Positions 42,334 to 51,738 of a stretch of 64,000 nt of DNA are shown here, one piece after another. The DNA is from DASZTV01 sp035550655 (GTDB lineage: Bacteria; Actinomycetota; Actinomycetes; JAFAQI01). Where the stretch lies: contig DASZOU010000013.1 in NCBI GenBank assembly GCA_035550655.1, positions 3,317 to 67,316 on the forward strand. The letters are read 5' to 3'. The first letter of the stretch is position 1; each line of letters begins with the position of its first letter. Made by a program: the position numbers and the translations under genes. A model generated the notes under the pieces. It searched no databases, had not been told where the DNA came from, and saw only the letters and a list, made by a program, of their open reading frames with translations.

Positions 42334-44178
42334 TCAGACGAGGCTGTCGCGCCACGCTCTCGCCAGCGCGGCGTACTCGCCGGTTCCTTCGGCGAGCAGG
42401 TCGGCTGGAGTCCCGTCCTCGACGATCCTCCCGTCCGCCATCACGAGCACCCGGTCGGCAATGCCGACGGTCGAGAGCCGGTGAGCGATGATCAGCGCGG
42501 TGCGATCCACCAGCACCGTCTGCAATGCACGCTGCACCAGCCGCTCGGTCGGTGCGTCGAGCGACGAGCTGGCCTCGTCGAGGATGAGCACCGCCGGATC
42601 GGCGAGCAGCGCCCTCGCAAAGGCGATCAGCTGTCGCTGCCCGGCCGACAACCGGGAGCCGTTCTTGCCGACCCCCTCGTCGTAGCCGTGGCGTAGCTGG
42701 GTGACGACGAGGTCGAGCCCGACCGCCCGCGACACCTCTTCTATCTCCGCGCGAGTGGCGTCGGGCCTGCCGAACGCGATGTTCTCGGCGACCGTGCCGG
42801 TGAACAGGTACGACTCCTGAGTCACCATCGCGACCGCGCGCCGCAGATCCGGCTCGGACAGGTCCGGCAAGGCGATGCCGTCGATCGAGATCGAGCCGTC
42901 AAGCGGGTCGTAGAAGCGCGCCAGCAGCCGCGCCACCGTGCTCTTGCCGGCGCCCGTGTCGCCGAGCAACGCGACCGTCTGGCCCGCAGGGATCGACAGG
43001 GTCAGGTCGTGAACGACCTCTCGGCCCTTGCGGTAGCCGAAGGAGACGTGATCGATCTCGACCGCGCCGCGGAACAGCTCATCCGCGGGCACGCGAGAGG
43101 CCGCCAACAACGGCACGCCCGGTTCCTCACTGAGGACCCCGGCAAGCTTCTCCACGCCGGACGCGGCCGCTTGAAACGCGTCGTAGAACTGGCTGACCTC
43201 AGCCATCGGCTCGAAGAACTGACGCAGATAGAGCACGAACGAGGCGAGCACACCGACGCCCATGTGCCCGTGGATCACCCGGTCACCGCCGTACAGGAGC
43301 ACGCCGGCGGTCGTGAGGTTGCCCACGACCTGGATGCCGGGCCAGTACACCGACAGGAGCTGGAACGAGTCCTTCGTCGTGCGCCGGTACTTATCGTCGA
43401 GGCCACGGAAGATCTCGTCGTTGCGCGGCTCGCGACGAAACGCCTGCACCGCACGGATTCCGCGCAACGACTCGGTGAAGTGGACGATGACGAGGGCGAT
43501 CGAGTCACGCGTCCGGCGGTAGGCGACGGTCGAACGTCGCTGATACCAGCGGGACAGGAAGAACAGCGGGACGAGCGAGGCGAGAGACACCAAGGCGAGC
43601 GGCCAGTCGAGAACGAGCAGGATCACGGTGACGGAGACGATCGTCAGGGTCGCCGTGACCAGCGTGTCCAGCCCGGCTTCGAGCAGTGCGTTGATGGCGT
43701 CGAAGTCCGAGGTCAGCCGACTGATCATCCGGCCGGACGTGTAGCGCTCGTGGAAGGCGATGCTCAGCTCCTGGAAGTGCACGAACGCCCGGCGACGCAG
43801 CTCGAGCACCGCGTCCTGCCCGATCCGGCCGGAACCGCGGAGGAAGATCCGGGTGAGTACTGCCTGCACCGCCGCGCATCCGATGATGGCGACGAACACC
43901 GCGATCACGGTCCCGTCGTGACCACCACGCGACTGCGCCAGGCCACGGTCGATGCCGACACCGACGAGGGCGGGAATCGCCATCTGGCAGGCAGTGGCGA
44001 GCACGATGGCCGCCGCAACCCCACGCACGGCTCGTCGATGCGGGCGCAGCAGATCCGCGAGCAAGTTGCGGGTTCGCCGCTGCAGCAGCGCCGAGACCGA
44101 ACCCGGCAGCTCCTCGTCGTCCTCGACCTTGACGCCCCGCCATCGTTCGAGATCGGGATCCAGCTCGAGCGCACTCAT
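42334..44178 (-). CDS. ABC exporter, half-transporter B
   Basis: The 614-residue protein has an N-terminal six-helix export domain (about 55-340) and an ATPase domain. Walker A is GDTGAGKST, the signature is LSAGQRQ and Walker B is VLILDEAS. The D-loop and H-loop follow (DAPTE and IIAHRLS). ATG 44178 overlaps the stop of the partner gene (ATGA). The two form a heterodimeric exporter of the multidrug/lipid type. The substrate is unknown. Confidence 0.92.
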   Translation of the reverse strand: MSALELDPDLERWRGVKVEDDEELPGSVSALLQRRTRNLLADLLRPHRRAVRGVAAAIVLATACQMAIPALVGVGIDRGLAQSRGGHDGTVIAVFVAIIGCAAVQAVLTRIFLRGSGRIGQDAVLELRRRAFVHFQELSIAFHERYTSGRMISRLTSDFDAINALLEAGLDTLVTATLTIVSVTVILLVLDWPLALVSLASLVPLFFLSRWYQRRSTVAYRRTRDSIALVIVHFTESLRGIRAVQAFRREPRNDEIFRGLDDKYRRTTKDSFQLLSVYWPGIQVVGNLTTAGVLLYGGDRVIHGHMGVGVLASFVLYLRQFFEPMAEVSQFYDAFQAAASGVEKLAGVLSEEPGVPLLAASRVPADELFRGAVEIDHVSFGYRKGREVVHDLTLSIPAGQTVALLGDTGAGKSTVARLLARFYDPLDGSISIDGIALPDLSEPDLRRAVAMVTQESYLFTGTVAENIAFGRPDATRAEIEEVSRAVGLDLVVTQLRHGYDEGVGKNGSRLSAGQRQLIAFARALLADPAVLILDEASSSLDAPTERLVQRALQTVLVDRTALIIAHRLSTVGIADRVLVMADGRIVEDGTPADLLAEGTGEYAALARAWRDSLV

Positions 44179-45983
44179 GCCGCGTCCTCGACCGAGAGGA
44201 TCCGCGCGTACGACGGCAGGGCCATCAGCTCCGAATGGGTGCCGACAGCGGCCAGGGTGCCGTTCTCCAGCAGCGCCACCCGGTCTGCCAATGCGACCGT
44301 CGACGGACGGTGCACGACGAGGAGCGCGGTCGTGTCCGCGAGCACCGAGGCGAGCGCCGCTTCGACGAGCGCCTCGGTGTGCACGTCGAGCGCGGACAGC
44401 GGGTCGTCGAGCACCAGAACCGACGGCCTGGCGACCACAGCACGTGCCAGCGCAAGCCGCTGCCGTTGGCCGCCGGACAGGGACATGCCCTGCTCCCCGA
44501 CCCGGGTGTCGAGTCCCCACGGGAGCGCGTCGACGAACCCCGCCTGGGCGATCGCGAGGGCAGCCTCGATGTCGTCGTCGGAGGCGTCCGGCCGGCCGAG
44601 CAGGAGGTTCTCGCGAACGCTCATGGAGAACAGGACCGGGTCCTCGAACACCGTGGCGATCTGCTGCCGCAGATCTCCCAGCCGGATGTCCCTGACGTCA
44701 TGGCCGTCGAGGGTGATCCGCCCCGATGTCGCGTCGTACAGCCGTGACGGCAGCGCCGCCATCGTCGTCTTGCCCGAGCCGGTTGCACCGACGATCGCGA
44801 CCGTCTCGCCCGGTTCCAGCTCTAGCCGCAAGCTGTGCAGCAGGTCGGCGTCGGCGTCCGCGAAGCGGAAGCCGGTCGACTCGAAGGACAGCCGACCGTG
44901 TGACGTCAGCAGGGCGACCGCGCCAGGGCGATCGGCGATTGCCGGTTCGGTGTCGAGCACCTCGGTCACCCGGACCGCGGCGGTTGCCGCCTCCTCGGCC
45001 ATGGCGAGAATCCATCCGATGTCGATGACCGGCCATTGCAACAGGACCACCAAGGCCACGAACGCGACAAGGGCGCCGAGCGTCATCGCGCCGTGAGAGA
45101 CGGCGAGCACCCCTACAAGCACGACGACCGCCATCGTGAGGTTCGGGATCATCTGCAGCAGGGACCAGAAGCGCGCGACGAAACCGACCATCTCCAGCTG
45201 GGTGTCGCGAACCTCCGTCGCCGAAGCGAGGTAGCGCGCGGTCAGCCAGGGTGCTCTGCCGAACGCCTTGGTGACCCGGATGCCGGTGGCCGCCTCCTCG
45301 GCCAGCGTTGCGAGGTCGCCTTGCTGGTCCTGCAGCCGTCGCGAGGCAATCGTGTACCGCTCACCGAAGCTGCGCGCGACAACGATGACCGGGATGGTCG
45401 ACGCGGCCACCACGACTCCCAGCGGCCAATAGGTCGCGATGAGCAGCGCGAGGACTGCGAGGTACTGCATCGAGTTGACGACGAGGTAGATGGCGCCGAA
45501 CCCGAAGAACCGGCGGATCGTCGACAGGTCACTCGTCGCCCGTGACAGCAGCTGGCCGGTCCCCCACCTGTCGTGAAAGCCCACGGCAAGCCGTTGCAGG
45601 TGCGCGTAGACGTCGTCTCGGATGTTGCGTTCGACAGTGAGGACCGCGTCCCACTGCAACTCACGACGTACCGCAATGAAGCCGGCCTCGAGGATCCCCA
45701 GGCCGACGACCGCGAGGAACATCGGGATCAGCGCCGGCCCGTCGTGGCGCTTGATGGGGCCGTTGACGATCGCCTCGATGACGAGCGGCACCAGGGTGCT
45801 CGCTGCGACCCCGAGCAGCGCGGCTAGAAAGCTCGCGGCCACCTTGACGCGCCACGGCCGGATGTACTGGCCCAACCGCCACAGCGCGACGAACCGACTG
45901 CTTGTCAATCGGGCCTTGCGCTGCGATCGGGCGGGGTCGCCGCCGATCTCAGCCACATCTGCGACCGTAGCGGTCGCTGGCAA
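44175..45983 (-). CDS. ABC exporter, half-transporter A
   Basis: The 602-residue half-exporter has a membrane domain around residues 35-320 and an ATPase with Walker A GATGSGKT, signature LSGGQRQ and Walker B VLVLDDPL. The catalytic Glu after Walker B is Asp-Pro (DDP), and the H-loop reads VVHRPS, so this half is probably the degenerate ATP site typical of heterodimeric exporters. The start is uncertain: TTG 45983 gives MPATATVADV; GTG 45956 is an alternative. No strong ribosome site is seen at either. Confidence 0.9.
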   Translation of the reverse strand: MPATATVADVAEIGGDPARSQRKARLTSSRFVALWRLGQYIRPWRVKVAASFLAALLGVAASTLVPLVIEAIVNGPIKRHDGPALIPMFLAVVGLGILEAGFIAVRRELQWDAVLTVERNIRDDVYAHLQRLAVGFHDRWGTGQLLSRATSDLSTIRRFFGFGAIYLVVNSMQYLAVLALLIATYWPLGVVVAASTIPVIVVARSFGERYTIASRRLQDQQGDLATLAEEAATGIRVTKAFGRAPWLTARYLASATEVRDTQLEMVGFVARFWSLLQMIPNLTMAVVVLVGVLAVSHGAMTLGALVAFVALVVLLQWPVIDIGWILAMAEEAATAAVRVTEVLDTEPAIADRPGAVALLTSHGRLSFESTGFRFADADADLLHSLRLELEPGETVAIVGATGSGKTTMAALPSRLYDATSGRITLDGHDVRDIRLGDLRQQIATVFEDPVLFSMSVRENLLLGRPDASDDDIEAALAIAQAGFVDALPWGLDTRVGEQGMSLSGGQRQRLALARAVVARPSVLVLDDPLSALDVHTEALVEAALASVLADTTALLVVHRPSTVALADRVALLENGTLAAVGTHSELMALPSYARILSVEDAA

Positions 45984-45996
45984 CCCGATTTCGGAC

Positions 45997-46776
45997 TCAG
46001 CGGCCCTTGAACTCGGCCTTGCCCGGACCGTTCTCGACGAAGGACTTCATGCCGATCGTGCGGTCCTCGGTCGCGAACAACGCCGCGAACTGCTGTCGCT
46101 CGATCTCGAGCCCTGTCGCGAGGTCGAGCTCGCCACCGAAGTCGATGGCCTCCTTGGCGGCCCGCAGCGCGTACGCCGGACCATTGGCGAACTGCGACGC
46201 CCATCTCACGGCCGCGTCGTACACCTCGTCAGGCGCGACCACCTCGTCGACCAATCCGATCCGCAGCGCCTCCTCGGCCGACACGAACCGTCCGCTGAAG
46301 ATGAGGTCCTTCGCCTTCGCCGGGCCGATCAGCCGCGGCAGCCGCTGGGTACCGCCGGCACCCGGGATGATGCCGAGCAGGATCTCGGGCTGACCGAACG
46401 TCGCGTCCTCGGCCGCGATTCGCCGATCCGCGCACAGGGCGAGCTCGCATCCGCCGCCGAGCGCGTAGCCGTTCACCGCTGCCACCACCGGCTTCGGTAT
46501 CCGCGCCACCGAAGTGAAGGACGACGTCAGCGCGGCGCTGCGATCGACCATCCCGGCGTAGGACTCGTCGGCCATCTCCTTGATGTCCGCGCCCGCAGCG
46601 AAGACCTTCGGGCCACCCCACACGACAACCGCGCGGACGTCACCGCGCTCGGTTGCCTCTTTGGCGGCGGCCCGGATCTCTTCCTGTACCTGGGCGTTGA
46701 GGGCGTTCATCTTCGGCCGGTCGAGCCGGATCGTTCCGACACCGCCCTCGACGCTGAGCGTCACGAAGTCTGGCAT
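45997..46776 (-). CDS. Enoyl-CoA hydratase
   Basis: The 259-residue crotonase-fold protein hydrates enoyl-CoA in beta-oxidation. The oxyanion-hole blocks are FAAGADIKEMAD and NGYALGGGCELALCAD; catalytic Glu residues fall in FGQPEILLGIIPGAGGTQRL. It ends with the usual KSFVENGPGKAEFKGR. ATG 46776 has TAGTCT seven bases upstream, which fixes the start against an upstream in-frame extension. Confidence 0.93.
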   Translation of the reverse strand: MPDFVTLSVEGGVGTIRLDRPKMNALNAQVQEEIRAAAKEATERGDVRAVVVWGGPKVFAAGADIKEMADESYAGMVDRSAALTSSFTSVARIPKPVVAAVNGYALGGGCELALCADRRIAAEDATFGQPEILLGIIPGAGGTQRLPRLIGPAKAKDLIFSGRFVSAEEALRIGLVDEVVAPDEVYDAAVRWASQFANGPAYALRAAKEAIDFGGELDLATGLEIERQQFAALFATEDRTIGMKSFVENGPGKAEFKGR

Positions 46777-46783
46777 GCGTAGG

Positions 46784-46789
46784 AGACTA
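46784..46789 (-). promoter_or_regulatory. -10 element of the enoyl-CoA hydratase gene
   Basis: TAGTCT on the minus strand lies seven bases before ATG 46776. It is divergent from the methyltransferase promoter 20 bases away. Confidence 0.45.
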
Positions 46790-46809
46790 CGGACGAGCGG
46801 ACGGTGCTC

Positions 46810-46815
46810 TATGGT
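46810..46815 (+). promoter_or_regulatory. -10 element of the methyltransferase gene
   Basis: TATGGT lies six bases before GTG 46822. It overlaps codons of the alternative GTG 46804 start and argues against that start. Confidence 0.42.
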
Positions 46816-46821
46816 CGGCCG

Positions 46822-47598
46822 GTGGTCGACTGGGGCATCGGACGATACGAAGAGACCGCCAAGGCTCTCGAGCCGGTCGCGACGACAGTCGTGCAACGGG
46901 CAGACCTCCGCCCGGGTGAACGCGCCCTCGACCTGGGTTGCGGGACCGGCAACGCCGCGCTCGAGCTGGCGCGGGCAGGCGCTGAGGTCGTGGCGGTTGA
47001 GCCCTCAGCACGACTGCTGGAGGTCGCTCGCGAACGCGCGGCAGCGGAGGGACTTGCAGTGGACGGCCGCCAGGGCGAAGCCGGCGCCATACCGCTCGAC
47101 GACGCGTCCGTGGATCTCATCGTCTCGGTCTTCGCGGTGATCTTCGCGCCGGACGAAGCCGCGGCATTGAGCGAGATGAAGCGGGTGCTCGCGCCCGGTG
47201 GTCGCATCCTGATCACCGCATGGGTTCCGGGCGTCGGCGTCGGAAAGGCGTACGCCGCCCTTGGACCGGCGCTCCTGGCCGCGATCGGGGCGCCGCCGCC
47301 TCCGCCTCCCTTCGCCTGGCACGACGAGGCAACCCTGTCGGCACTTGCGGCGAAACATGGGCTCGCCGTCGCCATGGAGGAGCTGGCGATCGTCTTCACC
47401 GCGGACTCCCCGGAGGCGTACGTCGAGCTCGACGCGACGACCCATCCCATGTGGCTCGATGGGTTCGCCCAGCTGCGCGAGGTCGGGGCGGGCGAGGAGG
47501 TGTTCCGCGTCCCTGCGATCGCCGCGCTGCGGGAGGTCAACGAGGACCCGACCGCCTTCCGGACGACGAGCCGGTACGTGATCGCGACGCTCCGCTAG
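46822..47598 (+). CDS. Class I SAM-dependent methyltransferase
   Basis: The 258-residue protein is a Rossmann methyltransferase. Motif I is ALDLGCGTGNAALELA, the acidic residue binding SAM ribose is in VVAVEPSARLL, and motif IV lies around DASVDLIVSVFAVIF. The start is placed at GTG 46822 because homologues of this type begin near DWGIGRYE and a -10 sits six bases upstream. A frame start at 46804 would add six residues. Substrate unknown. Confidence 0.85.
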   Translation: MVDWGIGRYEETAKALEPVATTVVQRADLRPGERALDLGCGTGNAALELARAGAEVVAVEPSARLLEVARERAAAEGLAVDGRQGEAGAIPLDDASVDLIVSVFAVIFAPDEAAALSEMKRVLAPGGRILITAWVPGVGVGKAYAALGPALLAAIGAPPPPPPFAWHDEATLSALAAKHGLAVAMEELAIVFTADSPEAYVELDATTHPMWLDGFAQLREVGAGEEVFRVPAIAALREVNEDPTAFRTTSRYVIATLR

Positions 47599-47608
47599 CG
47601 GCGTCCGG

Positions 47609-48535
47609 CTAGAACAACGCGTTGGCGAGCGCTCGCCGGCCTGCCGCGAGCCGCGGGTCGTCAGGATCGAGGACGGCGAACAGTGATACGAGGTGCTCGC
47701 GTACCCGGTCCCGCTCGGCCCCGCTCGTTCGGCTGATCAGGCCGACCAGCCGGCCGACCGCGACGTCAACCTGGTCGACGACCATCTCGAGGTCGGCGGC
47801 GGCAAGCTGCGCATCGACATCGTCCGGTCCGGCGTCGGCGGCGCTCCGAACCGCCGACACATCCGCGTCTCGGGTTCGGACCAGCAGCTCGCAGCGCGCG
47901 ACCGTCAGGGCCAGATCGGCATCGCCAGGGTTGCGCTCGAGCAACGTGCGGTATGCCGAGAGCGCCGCGTCGACGTCGCCGCGCTCCAGCGCCTCCTGGG
48001 CAGCGACGAACTCAGGATCCGCAGGAGGTGGCGCAACCGCCTCGCCGCCACCCGCGACGTCAGCGGTCCCGGTGACGCCGTTCGCGGCCGCGACGCGAAG
48101 CACCTCGTCGAGGACCTTCCGGACCTCGCCTTCCGGTACCGCCCCCTGAAACAGCGGGACCGGCTGCCCCTTGATGACCGCCATGACGGTGGGGATGCTC
48201 TGAATCTGGAACGCCGCGCCGAGGCGCTGCTCGGCATCGACGTCGATCTTGGCCAGTACCCACTTGCCCCCGGCCTCGACGGCGAGCTTCTCCAGCACCG
48301 GGGACAGCTGCTTGCACGGCCCGCACCACTCTGCCCAGAAGTCGAGCACGATCGGCACCTGCATGGAGGCGTTGATGACGGCTGACTCGAAGGTCGCCTC
48401 GGTGACGTCGATCACGACCCCGGACGGGGCCGAAGCGCCGGCCCCTGGGGCCGCCGTCGACGGAGCGGGCGGGCGCTTGAGCCCGGACAGGTCGACCGCG
48501 CCGGGCAACCTGATGTCGGTCGGTCGCTGCGTCAT
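47609..48535 (-). CDS. YbbN-like thioredoxin/TPR co-chaperone
   Basis: The 308-residue protein has a thioredoxin domain at about 40-150 with the redox motif CGPC (71-74, in FWAEWCGPCKQ). A TPR-like C-terminal half follows (EFVAAQEALERGDVDAALSA, LLERNPGDADLAL). This matches the CnoX/YbbN family, which protects and hands over oxidised proteins to chaperones. ATG 48535 has TAGAGT six bases upstream. It lies downstream of the mutase gene but probably has its own promoter. Confidence 0.88.
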   Translation of the reverse strand: MTQRPTDIRLPGAVDLSGLKRPPAPSTAAPGAGASAPSGVVIDVTEATFESAVINASMQVPIVLDFWAEWCGPCKQLSPVLEKLAVEAGGKWVLAKIDVDAEQRLGAAFQIQSIPTVMAVIKGQPVPLFQGAVPEGEVRKVLDEVLRVAAANGVTGTADVAGGGEAVAPPPADPEFVAAQEALERGDVDAALSAYRTLLERNPGDADLALTVARCELLVRTRDADVSAVRSAADAGPDDVDAQLAAADLEMVVDQVDVAVGRLVGLISRTSGAERDRVREHLVSLFAVLDPDDPRLAAGRRALANALF

Positions 48536-48541
48536 GACGCC

Positions 48542-48547
48542 ACTCTA
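48542..48547 (-). promoter_or_regulatory. -10 element of the thioredoxin/YbbN gene
   Basis: TAGAGT on the minus strand lies six bases before ATG 48535, in the 23-base gap after the mutase stop. Confidence 0.42.
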
Positions 48548-48558
48548 GGAGGCTGCCG

Positions 48559-50232
48559 CTAGAAGCGAGCCGGCTCGCGGTAGTCCCCGAAGACGTCGCG
48601 CATCGCGCCACAGATCTCACCGAGGGTCGCTTCGGCGCGCGACGCCTCGAGAATCAGCGGGACCAGGTTCTCGTCGGTCGCCGCGGCTGCGCCGAGCCGC
48701 TCGAGCGCGGCATCGACCGCCGCGATGTCACGCCCGGCCTTTCGCCGCTCGAGCTCTGCAACCTGATCGAGCTCTACCTGGTGGGACACCCGGAGGATCT
48801 CGAGCTCGCTGGCGACCGTGTCGGCGTTGACGTTGACTCCGACAACCCGCTTGTCGCCCTTCTCCAGCATCGTCTGGTAGGCGAATGCCGAGTCGGCGAT
48901 CTCCGCCATGAACCAGCCGTCCTCGATCCCGCGCAGAATCCCCGAGGTCATCGAGCCGTCGCCGCCCATCTCGCGGATGCGGTCGAAGATCTCCTCCGCC
49001 TCCGCCTCGATCGCGTCGGTCAGCGCCTCGACGTACCAGGAGCCGCCCAGCGGGTCGGCGACGTTGGTGACGCCGGTCTCCTCCATCAGCACCTGTTGCG
49101 TGCGCAAGGCGATCTCGGCGGCCTTCTCACTCGGCAGCGCCAGCACCTCGTCGAGTGCATTGGTGTGCAGCGAATTGGTGCCTCCGAGGACGGCTGCCAG
49201 CGCCTCAATCGCGGTCCGCACGATGTTGTTGTCGGGCTGCTGCGCCGTCAGCGAGACTCCCGCCGTCTGGGTGTGGAACCGCAGCCACTGCGCCCGCGGA
49301 TCGGTAGCGCCGTAGACGTCGCGCAGCCATCGCGCCCAGATCCGGCGAGCGGCGCGGAACTTGGCGATCTCCTCGAAGAAGTCGACGTGCGCATCGAAGA
49401 AGAAGGACAGGCCAGGCGCGAAGACGTTGACGTCCATGCCTCGTGACAGGCCGAGCTCGACGTAGCCGAACCCGTCGGCGAGGGTGAAGGCAAGCTCCTG
49501 CGCCGCGGTCGATCCCGCCTCTCTGATGTGGTAACCCGAGACGGACAGCGGCTTGTACCGGGGGATCTCGTTCGCGCAGTACTCCATCAGATCGCCGATC
49601 AGCCGCAGGTGCGGCTCCGGCGGGTAGAGCCACTCCTTCTGCGCGATGTACTCCTTGAAGATGTCCGTCTGCAGCGTCCCGTCGAGCTTGGAGATGTCAC
49701 CGCCCTGACGCTCGGCCGCCACGAGATACATGCAGAAGATCGGGACCGCGGGACCGTTGATGGTCATCGAGGTCGTGACTTCTTCGAGCGGAATGCCTGT
49801 GAACAACAAGTCCATGTCAGCGGCAGAGTCGATCGCCACACCACAGTGACCGACCTCGCCGAGCGATCGCGGGTCGTCGGAGTCGCGACCCATCAAGGTC
49901 GGCATGTCGAACGCGACCGAGAGCCCGTCGCCGCCGGCCTCGAGGATCATCTTGTAGCGCTGGTTCGTCTGCTGCGCGTTGCCGAAGCCGGCGAACTGCC
50001 GGATGGTCCACTCCTTGCCGCGGTAGCCGGTCGGGTACAGGCCGCGGGTGAAGGGGTACTCGCCCGGCCACCCGATCTGCTCGAACCGCGGGTACGACGT
50101 GCCGGGCGGCGGCCCGTACACCGGGTCGACCTCAACGCCCGAGAGCGTCGTGAAGTCCGCATCCCGGACCTTGGCCTCGTCGAAGCGGGCCTGCCAACGT
50201 GCCCGACCCGCCTCGATCTCCTCAGGATCCAC
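48559..50232 (-). CDS. Isobutyryl-CoA mutase-type large subunit
   Basis: The 557-residue protein is the substrate-binding subunit of an adenosylcobalamin acyl-CoA mutase. It shows GYRGKEWTIRQFAGFGNAQQ, DMPTLMGRDSDDP and GGTNSLHTNALDE. The two specificity positions are Phe80 (RQF) and Gln198 (EYIAQKE). These are the residues of isobutyryl-CoA mutase, whereas methylmalonyl-CoA mutase has Tyr and Arg there. The cobalamin-binding small subunit is not fused and not in the window. Start GTG 50232 is leaderless. Confidence 0.85.
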   Translation of the reverse strand: MDPEEIEAGRARWQARFDEAKVRDADFTTLSGVEVDPVYGPPPGTSYPRFEQIGWPGEYPFTRGLYPTGYRGKEWTIRQFAGFGNAQQTNQRYKMILEAGGDGLSVAFDMPTLMGRDSDDPRSLGEVGHCGVAIDSAADMDLLFTGIPLEEVTTSMTINGPAVPIFCMYLVAAERQGGDISKLDGTLQTDIFKEYIAQKEWLYPPEPHLRLIGDLMEYCANEIPRYKPLSVSGYHIREAGSTAAQELAFTLADGFGYVELGLSRGMDVNVFAPGLSFFFDAHVDFFEEIAKFRAARRIWARWLRDVYGATDPRAQWLRFHTQTAGVSLTAQQPDNNIVRTAIEALAAVLGGTNSLHTNALDEVLALPSEKAAEIALRTQQVLMEETGVTNVADPLGGSWYVEALTDAIEAEAEEIFDRIREMGGDGSMTSGILRGIEDGWFMAEIADSAFAYQTMLEKGDKRVVGVNVNADTVASELEILRVSHQVELDQVAELERRKAGRDIAAVDAALERLGAAAATDENLVPLILEASRAEATLGEICGAMRDVFGDYREPARF

Positions 50233-50238
50233 ACGACC

Positions 50239-50244
50239 AGATTA
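50239..50244 (-). promoter_or_regulatory. -10 element of the mutase gene
   Basis: TAATCT on the minus strand lies six bases before GTG 50232. It overlaps the edge of the MarR-type palindrome, so a repressor bound there would block it. Confidence 0.5.
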
Positions 50245-50261
50245 CTAGGACGTCCTACTAA
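50242..50261. promoter_or_regulatory. Probable MarR operator
   Basis: A 20-bp palindrome (TTACTAGGAC-GTCCTACTAA) has one mismatched pair out of ten. It covers the marR stop codon and the start of the mutase -10. MarR proteins typically bind 16-20-bp palindromes overlapping promoters, and the marR gene is immediately adjacent. Confidence 0.65.
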
Positions 50262-50767
50262 ACCGAGTAGTCCCCCGCCGCGACCCGCAACGCTCTCAAC
50301 TGCTCGAACATTGCCTCGAGCGTCCGCTCGTCGTACATCCCGAGGCCGAAGTCGTCAGCCATCAGGTCGTCGGTCGCCCGCTTGACGGTCTGCCGGCCGC
50401 TCGCCGTCAGCCGCGCGAGAACGCCGCGACCGTCCTGAGGGTTGGGCCGGCGCTCCACGAAGCCTTGGGTCGCGAGCCGCCCGATGATGTTGGTGACGCT
50501 CGTCGGGTGCACCATGAGCCGCTCCCCGATCATCGAGAGCGGAAGCTCGCCGGCGTGACTGAAGTGCAGCAGGACGAGCGCTTCATAGCGGGCGAAGGTC
50601 AGGCCATAGGGCTTCAGGAGCTCGTCATAGCGCGCGAGCAACAGCTGCTGTGCGCGCATGACCGAAGTCGCGACGCGCATCGCCGCGGCAGGCCCGAACT
50701 TCGCCTGCCAGATCTCACCCGCGCGTTCGATCGGGTCGAACGGAAGCCCGAGCGGCTCGCGGGACAC
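50258..50767 (-). CDS. MarR-family transcriptional regulator
   Basis: The 169-residue winged-helix protein has the MarR pattern: LTFARYEALVLLHFSHAGEL, recognition region MIGERLMVHPTSVTNIIGRL and wing VERRPNPQDGRGVLARLT. GTG 50767 begins 11 bases after the meaB stop, so it is transcribed with meaB. The ligand is likely an acyl-CoA or acid handled by the surrounding genes; this is inference from position. Confidence 0.9.
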   Translation of the reverse strand: MSREPLGLPFDPIERAGEIWQAKFGPAAAMRVATSVMRAQQLLLARYDELLKPYGLTFARYEALVLLHFSHAGELPLSMIGERLMVHPTSVTNIIGRLATQGFVERRPNPQDGRGVLARLTASGRQTVKRATDDLMADDFGLGMYDERTLEAMFEQLRALRVAAGDYSV

Positions 50768-50777
50768 GTCGTGCCGC

Positions 50778-51734
50778 TCAGGACTCGACGGCGGCGACGA
50801 GCCGATCAGCCGCGGCATACGGATCGGTCTTGCCGGCGAGTACCTCCGCAGCGAGCTCATCGAGAATCTCGCCGCCGTGAAGGTCGCCCATGCGCTGGCG
50901 CAGCGACGTCACCGCCAGCGTTTCGATCTCCTCCGCAGCGCGTCGGCGTCGGCGCTTGGTCAGCTCACCTGTCTCCTGCAGCCAGCCGTGATGACGGTCG
51001 AGGGCCTCGACGAGCTCGGCGATCCCTTCGCCTTTGGCGGAGACGGTGCTGAGCACGGGTGGTCGCCAGTCGCCCGGCCCCCGCTTCTCCCCGAGCGCCA
51101 GCATCGACTTGAGGTCCCGCACCGTCTGCGTCGCGCCGTCGCGGTCGGCCTTGTTGACGACGTACAGGTCGGCGATCTCGAGGATCCCGGCCTTGGCGGC
51201 CTGGATGCCGTCGCCCAGGCCCGGCGCGAGCATGACGACGGTGCTGTCCGCCAGCGACGCGATCGCCACCTCGGCCTGCCCGACGCCCACGGTCTCGATC
51301 ATCACCACATCGCAGCCGACCGCGTCGAGGACGCGGATCGCCTGCGGCGTGGCCCATGACACGCCACCGAGATTCCCGCGGGTGCCCATCGAACGGATGT
51401 AGACGCCGGGGTCGGTCGCGTGCTCCTGCATGCGGACCCGGTCGCCGAGCAACGCGCCGCCCGAGAACGGCGACGTCGGATCGATGGCCAGCACTGCCAC
51501 CCGCTCACCGCGTGCTCGGTACGTCGACAGCAAGGCCGACGTGGTGGTCGACTTTCCGACGCCGGGCGAGCCCGTGAGACCGATCAGCCGGGCGGAGCCG
51601 GCGTGCGGTGCGAGCGCCGCCATCACGTCTCGCAGCTGCGGCGCGGCGTTCTCGACGAGCGTGATCAGCCGCCCGACGCTGCGCGGATCCCCCTCGCGCG
51701 CCTTTTCGACCAGCGCGCCGATGTCGAGCGACAT
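50778..51734 (-). CDS. meaB: MeaB-like GTPase, chaperone of B12 acyl-CoA mutases
   Basis: The 318-residue G3E GTPase has Walker A GSPGVGKST at 55-63, IDPTSPFSGGALLGDRVRM, switch region ETVGVGQAE and base-recognition NKAD. MeaB proteins gate cobalamin delivery to, and protect, methylmalonyl-CoA and isobutyryl-CoA mutases. Its partner is two genes downstream. ATG 51734 follows the thiolase stop by four bases. Confidence 0.93.
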   Translation of the reverse strand: MSLDIGALVEKAREGDPRSVGRLITLVENAAPQLRDVMAALAPHAGSARLIGLTGSPGVGKSTTTSALLSTYRARGERVAVLAIDPTSPFSGGALLGDRVRMQEHATDPGVYIRSMGTRGNLGGVSWATPQAIRVLDAVGCDVVMIETVGVGQAEVAIASLADSTVVMLAPGLGDGIQAAKAGILEIADLYVVNKADRDGATQTVRDLKSMLALGEKRGPGDWRPPVLSTVSAKGEGIAELVEALDRHHGWLQETGELTKRRRRRAAEEIETLAVTSLRQRMGDLHGGEILDELAAEVLAGKTDPYAAADRLVAAVES

Positions 51735-51738
51735 CGGG

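Noticed and set aside
48559..50232. Methylmalonyl-CoA mutase large subunit
   Set aside because: The specificity positions read Phe80 and Gln198 instead of Tyr and Arg, so the isobutyryl-CoA type is the better call.
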